Shown here: positions 37,370-46,810 of the stretch, one piece after another
How the letters are laid out: each line of letters begins with the position of its first letter
Position numbering within the stretch: position 1 is the stretch's first letter
NCBI RefSeq assembly: GCF_002744715.1
Contig: NZ_KZ319377.1
Coordinates: 36,255-100,254 of the forward strand
DNA length: 64,000 nt
Direction of reading: 5' to 3'
Origin: Marinobacter profundi
GTDB taxonomy: Bacteria > Pseudomonadota > Gammaproteobacteria > Pseudomonadales > Oleiphilaceae
Translations under genes and position numbers: made by a program
The notes under the pieces: model-generated
Databases searched by the model: none
The model's input: the letters and a program-made list of their open reading frames with translations, nothing else
What the model was told of the DNA's origin: nothing

Positions 37370-38293
37370 GTGCCTTTCAGACTGCAGCAATCCTCTGGCC
37401 TGGCCTACCTGGGCCTGACACTGACGACTCTGTTCTGGGCCGGCAACGCCGTGGTGGCCCGCAGCGTGGTCGATACCATTCCGCCGGTGTCCCTTGCCTT
37501 CTGGCGCTGGGTGCTGGCGCTTGTCATCCTGCTGCCCATCGGCCTGCCCGGCATCCGGCGGCACTGGACCGTGATCCTGGCAAACTGGCGACCACTGCTG
37601 GTGCTGGCGGTGTTCAGTGTCAGCTGCTTCAACACCCTGCTCTACCAGGCGGCGATTACCACCACGGTACTGAACATTACCCTGGTGAACTCCACCGTGC
37701 CGGTAGTCGTCGCGTTGATGGCCTGGCTATTGCTGGGAGACCGGATGCGGTCCCCCCAGGTCCTCGGCATCGCCCTCGCACTGCTGGGAATGCTGGTAAT
37801 TATCGGTCGCGGTGAGCTGGCGACCTTTCGCCGCCTGGATTTCCAGCCCGGCGACCTGTGGATGGTTGCCGCCGTGCTCTGTTGGGCGCTGTTCTCGGTT
37901 TTACTGCGCCGTCACCAGATACCACTGCCGGCGTTTACCTTTCTGACCGTCCAGGTCGCCATGGGCACGCTGGTGCTGCTGCCACTGTACCTGGTGGACG
38001 CCCTGATGCTGTCCGGAGGATTTTCGCTGACCCCGGCGGTGGTGCCACCCCTGCTGTATGTCGCGATCTTCCCCGGCATACTGGCGTATGCGTTCTGGAA
38101 TCACGGTGTCCACCAGGTGGGGCCGTCCCGCTCGGCGATGTTCATGTATCTGAACCCGGTGTTTGCGGCGGTCCTCGCCGGGCTGTTCCTCGACGAGCGG
38201 CTCAGCCTGTTCCATCTGGCCGGCGGCCTGCTGATCCTCGCCGGGCTGTTCCTTGCCACCCGCAGCAGGCCGGCGCCCCGGCCTACCCCCTGA
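37370..38293 (+). CDS. EamA/DMT-family transporter
   Basis: A 307-residue protein with ten predicted membrane helices in two EamA repeats (FWAGNAVVARSVVDTIPPV at the start of the first; WALFSVLLRRHQIPL at the start of the second). Such proteins export metabolites or amino acids; no substrate can be assigned. Start is GTG with GGAG six bases upstream. Confidence 0.85.
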   Translation: MPFRLQQSSGLAYLGLTLTTLFWAGNAVVARSVVDTIPPVSLAFWRWVLALVILLPIGLPGIRRHWTVILANWRPLLVLAVFSVSCFNTLLYQAAITTTVLNITLVNSTVPVVVALMAWLLLGDRMRSPQVLGIALALLGMLVIIGRGELATFRRLDFQPGDLWMVAAVLCWALFSVLLRRHQIPLPAFTFLTVQVAMGTLVLLPLYLVDALMLSGGFSLTPAVVPPLLYVAIFPGILAYAFWNHGVHQVGPSRSAMFMYLNPVFAAVLAGLFLDERLSLFHLAGGLLILAGLFLATRSRPAPRPTP

Positions 38294-38312
38294 CCGAGAC
38301 GCCACCGCACGT

Positions 38313-39539
38313 TCAACTCCCGGCGCGCCCGCCAACCGCCGATTCAATCTGCTCCAGGGCCTGTTGCAGGATCGGTCGGGGGCAGCCGATGTTCATCCGC
38401 ATGAAGCCGCTGCCCTGATCGCCGAAACTGCTCCCCGGGTTCATCCCCACGCCTGCCCGGTTGACAAAAAAATCCTTCAGGCCGCGATCGTCCAGCCCCA
38501 GTTCACGGCAATCCAGCCACAACAGGTAGGTCCCTTCCGGATTGACCAGGCGGATCTGCGGCAGCCGCTGGCGCAGGAACTCCGCCACGTAATCCCGGTT
38601 GGCCTGCAGGCAGCCGCGCAAAGCCTCCAGCCAGCCCGCACCACCCCGATAGCCCGCCTCAAATGCAACGCTGCTGAATGGATTGCAGTGCAGCATGTGC
38701 AGGGTGTCGAAGGTCTGTTTCAGGGCCTGGCGACGGCGGGCATCCGGCACTACCAGCGCCGACAGGCCAAGCCCCGGCATGTTGAAGGTCTTGCTCGGCG
38801 CGACCGCGGTAACCAGCGCATCCTCAGGCCCGGCCAGCGTTGCCAGCATGCGGTGACGGGGCCGGTCCGGATAGGTCAGGTCGGCGTGGATTTCATCCGA
38901 CAGCACCACCAGCCCGTGACGGCGGGCAATATCCAGCACCGCTTCCAGCTCCTGCCGGCTCCAGATCCGGCCGACCGGATTGTGGGGCGAGCACAGCAAC
39001 AGCAACCGGGCGCCCGGTTGTGCCGCGCACTGCTCCAGGTGCTGCAGGTCCATGGTGTAGCGGCCATCGGCCAGGCGTAGCGGATTTTCAATCACGGTAC
39101 GGCCGGTCTGGCGGATCGCACTGAAAAATGGCGGATACACCGGGGGCTGGATAATGACGCCCTCACCGGCTGCGGCGAAGGCCAGGCAGGCGGCATGGAG
39201 TGACGGCACCACGCCGGGCACCAGCAGGATCCATTCCCGCTCGATGGTCCAGTCATGACGATCGTGGAACCAGTCCGTCATGGCCTGGTAGAGGCTGTCC
39301 GGAAACAGGCTGTAACCATAGACCGGATGGCGGGCGCGCTGCAGCAGAGCCTCGGTGACCGCGGGGGGTGCCGGGAAATCCATATCCGCAACCCACAACG
39401 GGATGACATCCTCGCGGCCAAACACCGCCTTACGGGCATCAAACTTGACGGCCTGGGTGTTGGCGCGGGACAGGATCTGATCAAAGCAATCGGACAACAG
39501 GGGCCTCCGCCGGGCAACCGGGAAATGTTGACCGTCCAT
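38313..39539 (-). CDS. MalY/PatB-type PLP-dependent C-S lyase
   Basis: A 408-residue fold-type I aminotransferase-like enzyme. Markers are LWVADMDFPAPPAV, YGYSLFPDS, the CSPHNPVGRIW segment, SDEIHADL and the PLP-binding Lys in APSKTFNMPGL; the Arg that binds the carboxylate is in FMRMNIGC. The set is diagnostic of MalY/PatB cystathionine beta-lyases, which release homocysteine or ammonia and thiols. The start codon is uncertain: the ATG at 39539 lacks a clear RBS and nine more codons are open upstream. Confidence 0.88.
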   Translation of the reverse strand: MDGQHFPVARRRPLLSDCFDQILSRANTQAVKFDARKAVFGREDVIPLWVADMDFPAPPAVTEALLQRARHPVYGYSLFPDSLYQAMTDWFHDRHDWTIEREWILLVPGVVPSLHAACLAFAAAGEGVIIQPPVYPPFFSAIRQTGRTVIENPLRLADGRYTMDLQHLEQCAAQPGARLLLLCSPHNPVGRIWSRQELEAVLDIARRHGLVVLSDEIHADLTYPDRPRHRMLATLAGPEDALVTAVAPSKTFNMPGLGLSALVVPDARRRQALKQTFDTLHMLHCNPFSSVAFEAGYRGGAGWLEALRGCLQANRDYVAEFLRQRLPQIRLVNPEGTYLLWLDCRELGLDDRGLKDFFVNRAGVGMNPGSSFGDQGSGFMRMNIGCPRPILQQALEQIESAVGGRAGS

Positions 39540-39587
39540 TCTGCGGCAGCAGCATCTCAGGAACAACCCGCCGGCGCAGCCCCGCTG

Positions 39588-40256
39588 TCAGGAGGTTGGG
39601 CGCAGGTGGCGGCGGAACCAGTCAACAGCGAGCTCGCAGACCTGGTCAAGCGTGCCCGGTTCCTCAAACAGGTGGGTGGCGCCCGGCACGATACTCAACT
39701 CGGTTTCACAGGTCATTTGCGCGGCAGCCGCCCGGTTCAGCGCGATCACCTCGGTGTCGTGGCCGCCAACAATCAGCAGGGTCGGAGCCTGCACGCCGGG
39801 CAGGGCAGCGCCGGCCAGGTCCGGCCGGCCACCGCGGGATACCACCGCCGCCACGTATTGCGGGCGCTCCGCAGCGGCGATCAGGGCGGCGGCGGCACCG
39901 GTGCTGGCCCCAAAGAAGCCGATGGGCAGGTCCTCCAGGGGCGGGTATTCCAGCACCCAGTCGGTGGCACTGACCAGACGCTCAGCCAGCAGTGGTATGT
40001 CAAACCGGTATTCCCGGGTAAAGCGGTCCAGTTTCTCCTCTTCTTCGGTCAACAGGTCCAGCAACACGGTGACCAGGCCATGCCGCACCAGCACCCCGGC
40101 AACCCCCCGGTTACGAGGGCTCAGCCGACTGCTGCCACTGCCATGGGCAAACAACACCACCCCCTGGATCTCGCCCCCGGGGAAAGTCACATCCGCACAT
40201 AACCTCACCGTACCGGTTTCGATGGTAACGGCATCCGTCCCCCGCGCCCTGTTCAT
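39588..40256 (-). CDS. Dienelactone-hydrolase-like alpha/beta hydrolase
   Basis: A 222-residue alpha/beta hydrolase. The HGSGSSRLSPRN oxyanion region, nucleophile Ser in GASTGAAAAL, Asp in GGHDTEV and His in GATHLFEEP give a complete triad. Related proteins are often linked to phosphoribosyltransferase domains; none is fused here. It lies 32 bp downstream of the eRF1-like gene on the same strand. Function unknown. Confidence 0.8.
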   Translation of the reverse strand: MNRARGTDAVTIETGTVRLCADVTFPGGEIQGVVLFAHGSGSSRLSPRNRGVAGVLVRHGLVTVLLDLLTEEEEKLDRFTREYRFDIPLLAERLVSATDWVLEYPPLEDLPIGFFGASTGAAAALIAAAERPQYVAAVVSRGGRPDLAGAALPGVQAPTLLIVGGHDTEVIALNRAAAAQMTCETELSIVPGATHLFEEPGTLDQVCELAVDWFRRHLRPTS

Positions 40257-40288
40257 GACCTGTGCACTCCTGCCAACCGCCAGCAACC

Positions 40289-40696
40289 TCAGCAACCGAA
40301 GAAACGACGGACTTCCTCGATGACCTCCTCGTCGGCCATTGCCATCGCCGGACGGTCCTCCCGGATGGTGCCGCGGAAATGCTGCTTGTCCTCAAGGTAA
40401 TGACGGAACTCCTTGTGGGCCTGGCCGGAACCCAGGATCAGCAGTTCATCGACACTGGCAAGCTCTGCCGCAACCGCCTGGTAATAGTGTCCGAGCTCCC
40501 GCTGATAGTCATGTTTACGGTGGTCTTCCGCTACCACATCCTGATGCCCCCAGGGCTCTTTCTGATGGGATCCCCCCGAGGTTTTGGTAGGCTTTTCGGT
40601 ATGGGATTCAACGGTTTTCACCCGCGGCTCGCCATCTTCAAGAACCACTACCACTGCCTTACGATGGTCAATCCAAACACCCGCCTGACGCTGCAT
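40289..40696 (-). CDS. Uncharacterised protein resembling eRF1/Pelota-like stress proteins
   Basis: A 135-residue soluble protein, strongly charged in the middle (TEKPTKTSGGSHQKEPWGH). The start (AGVWIDHRKAVVV) and the DELLILGSGQAHKEFRHYL part recall small proteins annotated as translational machinery or host-attachment-like, with an eRF1 domain 2-type fold. I do not recognise a function. The ATG at 40696 has an optimal AAGGAG site, which decides against the 19-codon extension. It probably forms a two-gene unit with the hydrolase downstream. Confidence 0.65.
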   Translation of the reverse strand: MQRQAGVWIDHRKAVVVVLEDGEPRVKTVESHTEKPTKTSGGSHQKEPWGHQDVVAEDHRKHDYQRELGHYYQAVAAELASVDELLILGSGQAHKEFRHYLEDKQHFRGTIREDRPAMAMADEEVIEEVRRFFGC

Positions 40697-40964
40697 AACC
40701 GGTCTCCTTGTCGTCCAGACATCGCTCATGGCCGGTGCCGCAGCTGCAGCCACCGCACTGACCTGTCTTGAGCCAGACTACGCCTGCCGCTTGCGGCAAA
40801 TGTTGATACGCATCAAGCTTGCTGCGCAAAAAATACACAACCCGACAAAGACCACTTGCAACTTAGGTCGCAAGGCCGATCAGAACACTTGCTCCGACCA
40901 GCCTGTAATTGCGAAGCTAACGGATTAATACGCAGCCTGCCGTCCCGATGCGGAGCCCGTTCTG

Positions 40965-41852
40965 ATGATTGCCCAGATTCTGTCCACGATGCTGCCGGTG
41001 TTTCTGATTACCGGCTGCGGGTCTCTTTATGGCCGCTATCGCACGCCCGATATCCAGGGGCTGAACACCCTGAACATGGAACTGTTCGTGCCCATGCTGG
41101 TGTTTGCCGTGCTTGCCGATCAGCAGGCACCGCTGCAGGAGTATGCCCGCCTCGCGCTGGCCGCGACCGTGGTGGTACTGGGCTCCGGCCTGCTGCTGTG
41201 GCCGCTGGCGAAGGTGTTGAAACTCAACATGAAGACCTTCCTGCCGCCGATGATGTTCAATAATTCCGGCAACATGGGTATTCCGCTGCTGGTACTGGCC
41301 TTTGGCGACGCCGCACTGCCGGCGGCCATTGTGCTGTTCATCGTGGAAATGCTGCTGCATTTCTCCATCGGGCTCTACATGCTGGATCCCCATACCCCGA
41401 TCTGGCGCCTGCTGCGGCTGCCCATCGTGATTGCCAGTATTGCCGGCCTCGCGGTGAACCTCAGCGGTGTCGAGCTGCCCCAGTGGATGCTGGAGGCGCT
41501 CAATATGCTCGGTGGCGTGTGCATCCCGCTGATGCTGTTCGCCCTCGGGGTGCGCATGCTGGATGTGGATTTCAGTGACTGGAAGCTGGGCCTGCTGGGG
41601 GCCATCGCCTGCCCTGCCAGCGGCCTGTTGCTGGCCTGGCCAATGATTGCCCTGCTCGACCTGCCGGGACTGCAGATTGCTGCGCTGTGGGTGTTCGCCG
41701 CGCTGCCACCGGCGGTGCTGAACTATATTGTCGCCGAACAGTATCGCCAGGAGCCCCACAAGGTGGCGTCGCTGGTGCTGATTGGTAATATGGGCAGCCT
41801 GGTGGTGATGCCACTGGTGCTCGGCCTGGTGTTTGCCGCGGGCTACGTCTGA
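40965..41852 (+). CDS. AEC-family transporter (auxin efflux carrier type)
   Basis: A 295-residue membrane protein with ~9-10 helices. The Asn-rich FNNSGNMGIPL motif in the unwound helix and the opening LPVFLITGCGSLYGRY are typical of the AEC superfamily, whose bacterial members move malate, malonate or amino acids. Substrate unknown. A 268-bp region with no recognised signal lies upstream. Confidence 0.83.
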   Translation: MIAQILSTMLPVFLITGCGSLYGRYRTPDIQGLNTLNMELFVPMLVFAVLADQQAPLQEYARLALAATVVVLGSGLLLWPLAKVLKLNMKTFLPPMMFNNSGNMGIPLLVLAFGDAALPAAIVLFIVEMLLHFSIGLYMLDPHTPIWRLLRLPIVIASIAGLAVNLSGVELPQWMLEALNMLGGVCIPLMLFALGVRMLDVDFSDWKLGLLGAIACPASGLLLAWPMIALLDLPGLQIAALWVFAALPPAVLNYIVAEQYRQEPHKVASLVLIGNMGSLVVMPLVLGLVFAAGYV

Positions 41853-41925
41853 CGCCACCGCCTCACCAAACGGACCTCAGGCTCGCAAGGCAGACCTGCC
41901 CCACAACAAACCTCAAGGGATCGAG

Positions 41926-42834
41926 ATGACCACAAGCGTGGCGGTATTAAGGGCATCCCGCCCCAATTTCCTGTTGCTGGCGCCGTTGTGTGCCGGCCTT
42001 GGGCTGGCGCTGGTTTGGCGCCAGGGCGTGGTACCGTCCCTGCTGGACACACTGCTGGTGTTTGCCGGTGCCCTGCTGGCCCACGCCGCGGTCAATTTAC
42101 TCAACGAATACGAAGACTTTGCCTCCGGCCTGGATCTGATCACCCGTCGGACCCCCTTTTCCGGCGGCAGCGGCAGCCTGCCGCAACAGCCGGAAGCCGC
42201 GCCGCCGGTGCTGATGGCGACCGCCGTGACCCTCACACTGGTGGGCCTGATCGGGCTCTGGTTCCTCTGGCAGCGGGGCTGGCCAATGCTGGTGCTGGGC
42301 GGTGCCGGGGTGGTGCTGGTGGTGACCTACACCCGCTGGATTACCCGCTCGCCCCTGCTGTGCCTGCTAGCTCCCGGGATCGGATTCGGCCCGGTCATGG
42401 TGCTGGGCAGCGTCATCGCCCTTGGTGGTCGCCTGGACAGCACCGCCCTGGTGACCGCGCTGGTCGCCCTGTTGCTGGTCAGCGAACTGCTCCTGCTTAA
42501 CCAGTTGCCGGATACCGAGGCCGACCGTCAGATCGGTCGCCGCCACCTGCCGATAACCCTGGGACGGCGGCGAGCCGCCGGGCTGGTGTCGCTGCTGCTG
42601 ATGGCCGCCTTTATGGTGATCGCGCTGGGCGTCGGCGCCGCCGTCTTGCCCGCCCTGTGCCTGGTTGCGCTGATTCCCGCGCCGGTGGCGCTGTGGCGGA
42701 TTATTGCCCGCCTGCCCGCAGCCACCATTGACGACCAGCGGCTGATGCCGGTGCTGGCCGCCAACGTCGCGGTTATCCTGACCTGCCTGGCCCTGCTGCT
42801 GGTCGCCCTGCTGCTCGCAACGCCGGCGGGATGA
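41926..42834 (+). CDS. UbiA-family prenyltransferase (MenA-like)
   Basis: A 302-residue enzyme with nine predicted membrane helices and two Asp-rich sites: NLLNEYEDFASGLD near residue 55 and NQLPDTEADRQIGRR near residue 190. The first corresponds to the N-D-x-x-D prenyl diphosphate site with Glu replacing one position. Closest in style to MenA-type 1,4-dihydroxy-2-naphthoate prenyltransferases, but a quinone pathway is not visible nearby. AAGGGA precedes the ATG. Confidence 0.8.
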   Translation: MTTSVAVLRASRPNFLLLAPLCAGLGLALVWRQGVVPSLLDTLLVFAGALLAHAAVNLLNEYEDFASGLDLITRRTPFSGGSGSLPQQPEAAPPVLMATAVTLTLVGLIGLWFLWQRGWPMLVLGGAGVVLVVTYTRWITRSPLLCLLAPGIGFGPVMVLGSVIALGGRLDSTALVTALVALLLVSELLLLNQLPDTEADRQIGRRHLPITLGRRRAAGLVSLLLMAAFMVIALGVGAAVLPALCLVALIPAPVALWRIIARLPAATIDDQRLMPVLAANVAVILTCLALLLVALLLATPAG

Positions 42835-42923
42835 TTCCGGCCCCGGCTTGCACTTGGTCCGGGTTTGTCCGATGGTGAACGGGTATTCGGGTAGATGACA
42901 TTTCACGATAGGGAGGTCTGTCC

Positions 42924-45425
42924 ATGAGCGTCCTGTTACTGCTGATCAGTGCACTGGTACTGATTTATCTGGGAATCGGCGGCAGTACCGCCGCGGCGGT
43001 GCTGGTCATCGCCACCATCATTGGCCTGTTTCAGGACGGCTGGCATATCTTCAGCATCCTCTGCGGCGGCGCCCTGCTGGCGCTGGGCCTGATCCTGGTG
43101 CTGCCCGGCAACGTCAGGCGGGAAAAACTCAGCCGGCCGCTGCTGGGCTGGGTACGGGGCCGGCTGCCGAAACTGTCTGCTACCGAGGCCGAAGCCCTCA
43201 AATCCGGCAGTGTTGACTGGGATGGCGAACTGTTTTCCGGCCAGCCGGACTGGCAGAAGCTGCTGGATGCACGGCCTGCCCACCTCACCAGCGAGGAACA
43301 GGCCTTTCTGGACGGCCCGGTCGAAACGCTGTGCGGGATGCTGGATGACTGGCAGATTACCCACGAGCACTACGACCTGCCGCCGGAAGCCTGGAGCTTT
43401 ATCCGTGACAACGGCTTCTTTGGCCTGGTAATTCCGAAGGAGGACGGCGGCCTCGGCTTTTCCAACACCGCCCATTCGGAAATCGTGATGAAGATTTCCA
43501 CCCGCAGTGTATCGGCAGCGGTGACCGTGATGGTGCCCAACTCCCTGGGCCCCGGCGAACTGCTGATGCACTACGGCACTGACGCCCAGAAACAGCACTA
43601 CCTGCCGCGCCTGGCCAGTGGCAAGGACATTCCCTGCTTTGCGCTGACGTCACCGGTTGCCGGGTCCGACGCCGGTGCCATTCCCGACAAGGGCATCGTC
43701 TGCAAGGGGCAGTGGCAGGGTGAGGAAGTACTCGGCCTCAAGGTCACCTGGAACAAGCGCTACATCACCCTAGCGCCGGTCGCTACGCTGATTGGCCTGG
43801 CCATCAAGGTCTACGACCCGGACCGGTTGCTGGGCGGCGAAGACGACATCGGCGTCACCTGTGTGCTGGTGCCGCGGGATACCGACGGTGTCCATGCCGG
43901 CCCCCGCCACCTGCCGATGAACACCGTGTTCATGAACGGGCCGACCTGGGGGCATGAGGTCTTCATCCCCATGGACCAGGTGATCGGTGGTCAGGACATG
44001 CTCGGCAAAGGCTGGACCATGCTGCTGGAATGCCTGTCCATTGGCCGCTCCATTTCGCTGCCGGCCCTGGGTACCGGCGCCGGCAAGGTCGCCAGCCTCG
44101 CCACCGGTTCCTACGCGCTGGTGCGTGAACAGTTTGGCCGCTCCATCAGCCAGTTCGAAGGGGTTCAGGAAGCACTGGAGCCCATCGCCGGCTACACCTA
44201 CATGATGGACGCCGCCCGCTTGCTCACTGCCGGCATGCTTGACCGCGGGGTACGGCCATCGGTGCCCTCCGCCGTGCTGAAATACCGCAATACCGATCTG
44301 ATGCGGGAAGTCATCAACCACGCCATGGATGTGGTGGCCGGCCGCGGGGTAATCACCGGGCCCCGCAACTTCCTCGCCCGCGCCTACCAGGCGGTTCCCA
44401 TCGGGATCACCGTGGAAGGCGCCAATATCCTGACCCGCAGCCTGATGGTATTCGGCCAGGGTGCCATTCGCTGCCATCCGTTCATTGTGGAAGAGATCGA
44501 GGCCGCCGGCATGGCCGACCAGGAAGCCGCCATCGACCGGTTCGACGGCATCTTCTACCGTCACCTTGCCCACACCACCCGCAACGCCCTGCGCGCCCTT
44601 GTGCTGGGGCTCACCCGGGGCTGGCTGGAACCGGTGCCGCGGCAAGGGGATATCCGCCCCTGTTACCGGCAGCTGGCCCGCTTCTCGGCGGCCTTTGCGT
44701 TGCTGACGGACGTCACCCTGCTGACCGTCGGCGGTGGCCTGAAAGCCCGCCAGCGGCTGTCCGGACGGATGGCCGACTGCCTGGTGCAGCTCTACTACGC
44801 CTCGGCCATCATCAAGCAGTGGCATGAGGAGGGTTACCCGCAGGATCAGCGGATACTGGTGGAGTGGGGCCTGAAAACCTGCCTGCGGGACCTGCAGGCC
44901 GCGATGCGGGCACTGATCATCAACTTCCCGGTGCCGGCATTACGCTGGCCGTTACGGCTGCTGGTGTTCCCGCTGGGCGCAACCGGGCTCAACGGCCCGG
45001 ATGACCGGCTCGGTCGCAAGGTCGCCGAATCCATCGTGAAGGACGCCCCGCTGCGGGACCGCATCGCCCGTGGCTGCTACCGCAACGATCAACCGGACGA
45101 CCCTCTCGGCCGGGTGCTCAACGCCTATCGGCTGGCCAACGAAACCACCGACATGCGGGCCCGGCTACACGACGCCGTGCGTAACCGCAACGAAGACGAG
45201 CTGGACGCCATCGCTCTGTTGATGGGCCATGAGCGCAAGGAACTGGTGGAATGGGCCTGCACCGAAGGCATCGTCCGCCGCGAAGAATGCGACAAACTGC
45301 TCGAGGCGCTGACGGCCCTGTATGATGTGATCCGGGTGGACGCGTTCGACGGCGACGGGCTGAAAGAACTGGCCAACTGCGCCACCGGCAAGCGTAAGGT
45401 GGTGGAACGGCCGGCCCGGGAGTAA
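42924..45425 (+). CDS. fadE: FadE-type acyl-CoA dehydrogenase
   Basis: An 833-residue flavoenzyme for the first step of fatty acid beta-oxidation. Length and layout follow E. coli FadE (814): two membrane helices at the N-terminus (~1-60), the acyl-CoA dehydrogenase core with IPKEDGGLGFSN, CFALTSPVAGSDAG and RYITLAPVA, and the ~250-residue C-terminal extension typical of FadE. The RBS GGGAGG precedes the ATG. It probably acts at the inner membrane on medium and long chains. Confidence 0.93.
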   Translation: MSVLLLLISALVLIYLGIGGSTAAAVLVIATIIGLFQDGWHIFSILCGGALLALGLILVLPGNVRREKLSRPLLGWVRGRLPKLSATEAEALKSGSVDWDGELFSGQPDWQKLLDARPAHLTSEEQAFLDGPVETLCGMLDDWQITHEHYDLPPEAWSFIRDNGFFGLVIPKEDGGLGFSNTAHSEIVMKISTRSVSAAVTVMVPNSLGPGELLMHYGTDAQKQHYLPRLASGKDIPCFALTSPVAGSDAGAIPDKGIVCKGQWQGEEVLGLKVTWNKRYITLAPVATLIGLAIKVYDPDRLLGGEDDIGVTCVLVPRDTDGVHAGPRHLPMNTVFMNGPTWGHEVFIPMDQVIGGQDMLGKGWTMLLECLSIGRSISLPALGTGAGKVASLATGSYALVREQFGRSISQFEGVQEALEPIAGYTYMMDAARLLTAGMLDRGVRPSVPSAVLKYRNTDLMREVINHAMDVVAGRGVITGPRNFLARAYQAVPIGITVEGANILTRSLMVFGQGAIRCHPFIVEEIEAAGMADQEAAIDRFDGIFYRHLAHTTRNALRALVLGLTRGWLEPVPRQGDIRPCYRQLARFSAAFALLTDVTLLTVGGGLKARQRLSGRMADCLVQLYYASAIIKQWHEEGYPQDQRILVEWGLKTCLRDLQAAMRALIINFPVPALRWPLRLLVFPLGATGLNGPDDRLGRKVAESIVKDAPLRDRIARGCYRNDQPDDPLGRVLNAYRLANETTDMRARLHDAVRNRNEDELDAIALLMGHERKELVEWACTEGIVRREECDKLLEALTALYDVIRVDAFDGDGLKELANCATGKRKVVERPARE

Positions 45426-45449
45426 CGGGCCGGCCCGGCAACGCAGGGC

Positions 45450-45758
45450 TCAGTGCTTGAGAATGTCCACGATTTCTCGGGTACCCCGGACGATGGTGTA
45501 CACCTTGTCCTCGATTTCTACCCGCTGATGGCGATGGTCGATGTCCCGCACCCGACCATAGCGCAGCAGGTCGTGGTCGAAATAGTCACCGCGCCGGTAA
45601 TCCAGTTTCTTCTGCCAGCCCGGCGGCAACTCACCACCCCGCGCAACCTTTTTGTGCAGCCCCGGCGGCAGGCCCTGGCTGTGAGGTGGCTGGGCCATGG
45701 CCGCGAGGGGCCCGGCCAGCAGAGCGCCGGCCAGCAGTACGCTCAGAACTCGATTCAT
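45450..45758 (-). CDS. RcnB-family periplasmic protein
   Basis: A 102-residue protein with a signal peptide (residues ~1-22, cleavage after AMA) and the RcnB signature: LPPGLHKK and LPPGWQKKL with a following DYFDHDLLRYGRV and a C-terminal IVRGTREIVDIL. RcnB in E. coli tunes nickel and cobalt; this family is broader and mostly of unknown role. ATG at 45758 follows AAGG. Confidence 0.82.
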   Translation of the reverse strand: MNRVLSVLLAGALLAGPLAAMAQPPHSQGLPPGLHKKVARGGELPPGWQKKLDYRRGDYFDHDLLRYGRVRDIDHRHQRVEIEDKVYTIVRGTREIVDILKH

Positions 45759-45975
45759 GCCTTGTATCCTTATCTGACAACAGCGATTTGCTGACAGTAA
45801 CACGCCCCCCACGCAAATAACGTTACCGGTTATTCAGTGTTGTGGAAGCGGTCGCAAACCCGGCCGTTGCGCCCCGCAGTTATCAGGTTATGCAGCATCG
45901 GTTTTAACAGCTGCCACCCGGCCCTTTCATTCGCCCGCTCACAAGTTATAAAATAAATGACATCTATTACTTTTG

Positions 45976-45993
45976 AGAATATATACATATTCT
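45976..45993 (+). promoter_or_regulatory. AT-rich palindrome before the ABC transporter operon
   Basis: AGAATAT-ATAC-ATATTCT is a perfect 18-bp inverted repeat 10 bp upstream of the ATPase start. It lies in an AT-rich patch (45945-46003) unusual for this region and fits an operator that overlaps the transcript start. The regulator is unknown. Confidence 0.6.
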
Positions 45994-46003
45994 GGGACGT
46001 TAT

Positions 46004-46810
46004 ATGGAACTCAGGTTTGACGGTATCACCAAAACCTTTGGTGAGCTGGAGGTCATCAGGCAGTTCGAGACCACCATCCGCCAAGGGGAAATTGTCGCCC
46101 TCGTCGGTCCGTCCGGCTGTGGCAAGTCCACCCTGCTGCACATGGTGGCCGGTTTGCAGCACCCCTCCTCCGGCAGCCTGACGGCGGATGGCAAAGACGT
46201 TTCCCGGCCATCCCCGGAACGGACCCTGGTGTTCCAGGAACACGCGCTCTATCCGTGGATGACGCTGATCGAGAACGTGGCCCTGGCCCTGGAATTCCAG
46301 AACCGGGACAAAACCTATGCCCGCGAGCAGGCCCGCAAATGGCTCGGCCGCGTCAAGCTTGCCGGCTTTGAAGACTACTACCCCCATCAGGTTTCCGGCG
46401 GCATGCGGCAGCGCTGTGCACTGGCCCGGGCGTTCATTGCCCGCCCGGAGGTATTGTTGCTGGACGAGCCCTTCGGTGCCCTCGACGCGCTGACCCGGAT
46501 GACCCTGCAAAGCGTGCTCAAGGACCTGATCGAAGAAGAGCGCCCCACCGTGGTACTGGTCACCCACGATGTGGACGAAGCGCTCTACCTGGCCGACCGT
46601 GTGCTGGTGTTCAGCAACCGGCCGGCCACCGTTCTGCAGGAAATCGAACTGGGGCACATCCCGAAAACCCACGATCTCTCGGCGTTTGCCCATATCCGCA
46701 GGGACGTCCTTCAACTGCTCGGCATCGACACGGATTCCGAAGAGACCATTACCGAAACCCTACAAGCCACCCCACAAGCCACCCCATCCAGGCAAGGAGA
46801 AATTGCATGA
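46004..46810 (+). CDS. Nitrate/sulfonate/taurine-type ABC transporter ATPase
   Basis: A 268-residue ABC ATPase with Walker A GPSGCGKST, a Q-loop in VFQEHALYPWMT, signature VSGGMRQR, Walker B LLLDEPFGALD and THDVDEAL. The VDEAL(Y/F)L end is typical of SsuB/TauB/NrtD proteins. The C-terminus includes a short tandem repeat (TLQATPQATP). It overlaps the binding-protein gene by 4 bp (ATGA). Substrate class is given by family only. Confidence 0.88.
   Translation: MELRFDGITKTFGELEVIRQFETTIRQGEIVALVGPSGCGKSTLLHMVAGLQHPSSGSLTADGKDVSRPSPERTLVFQEHALYPWMTLIENVALALEFQNRDKTYAREQARKWLGRVKLAGFEDYYPHQVSGGMRQRCALARAFIARPEVLLLDEPFGALDALTRMTLQSVLKDLIEEERPTVVLVTHDVDEALYLADRVLVFSNRPATVLQEIELGHIPKTHDLSAFAHIRRDVLQLLGIDTDSEETITETLQATPQATPSRQGEIA

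Noticed and set aside
45178..45184. GCGTAAC in fadE, and in chpA near 6080
   Set aside because: Both are within conserved coding sequence (Arg-Asn codons) in the GC-rich core and match the recombination motif by chance.
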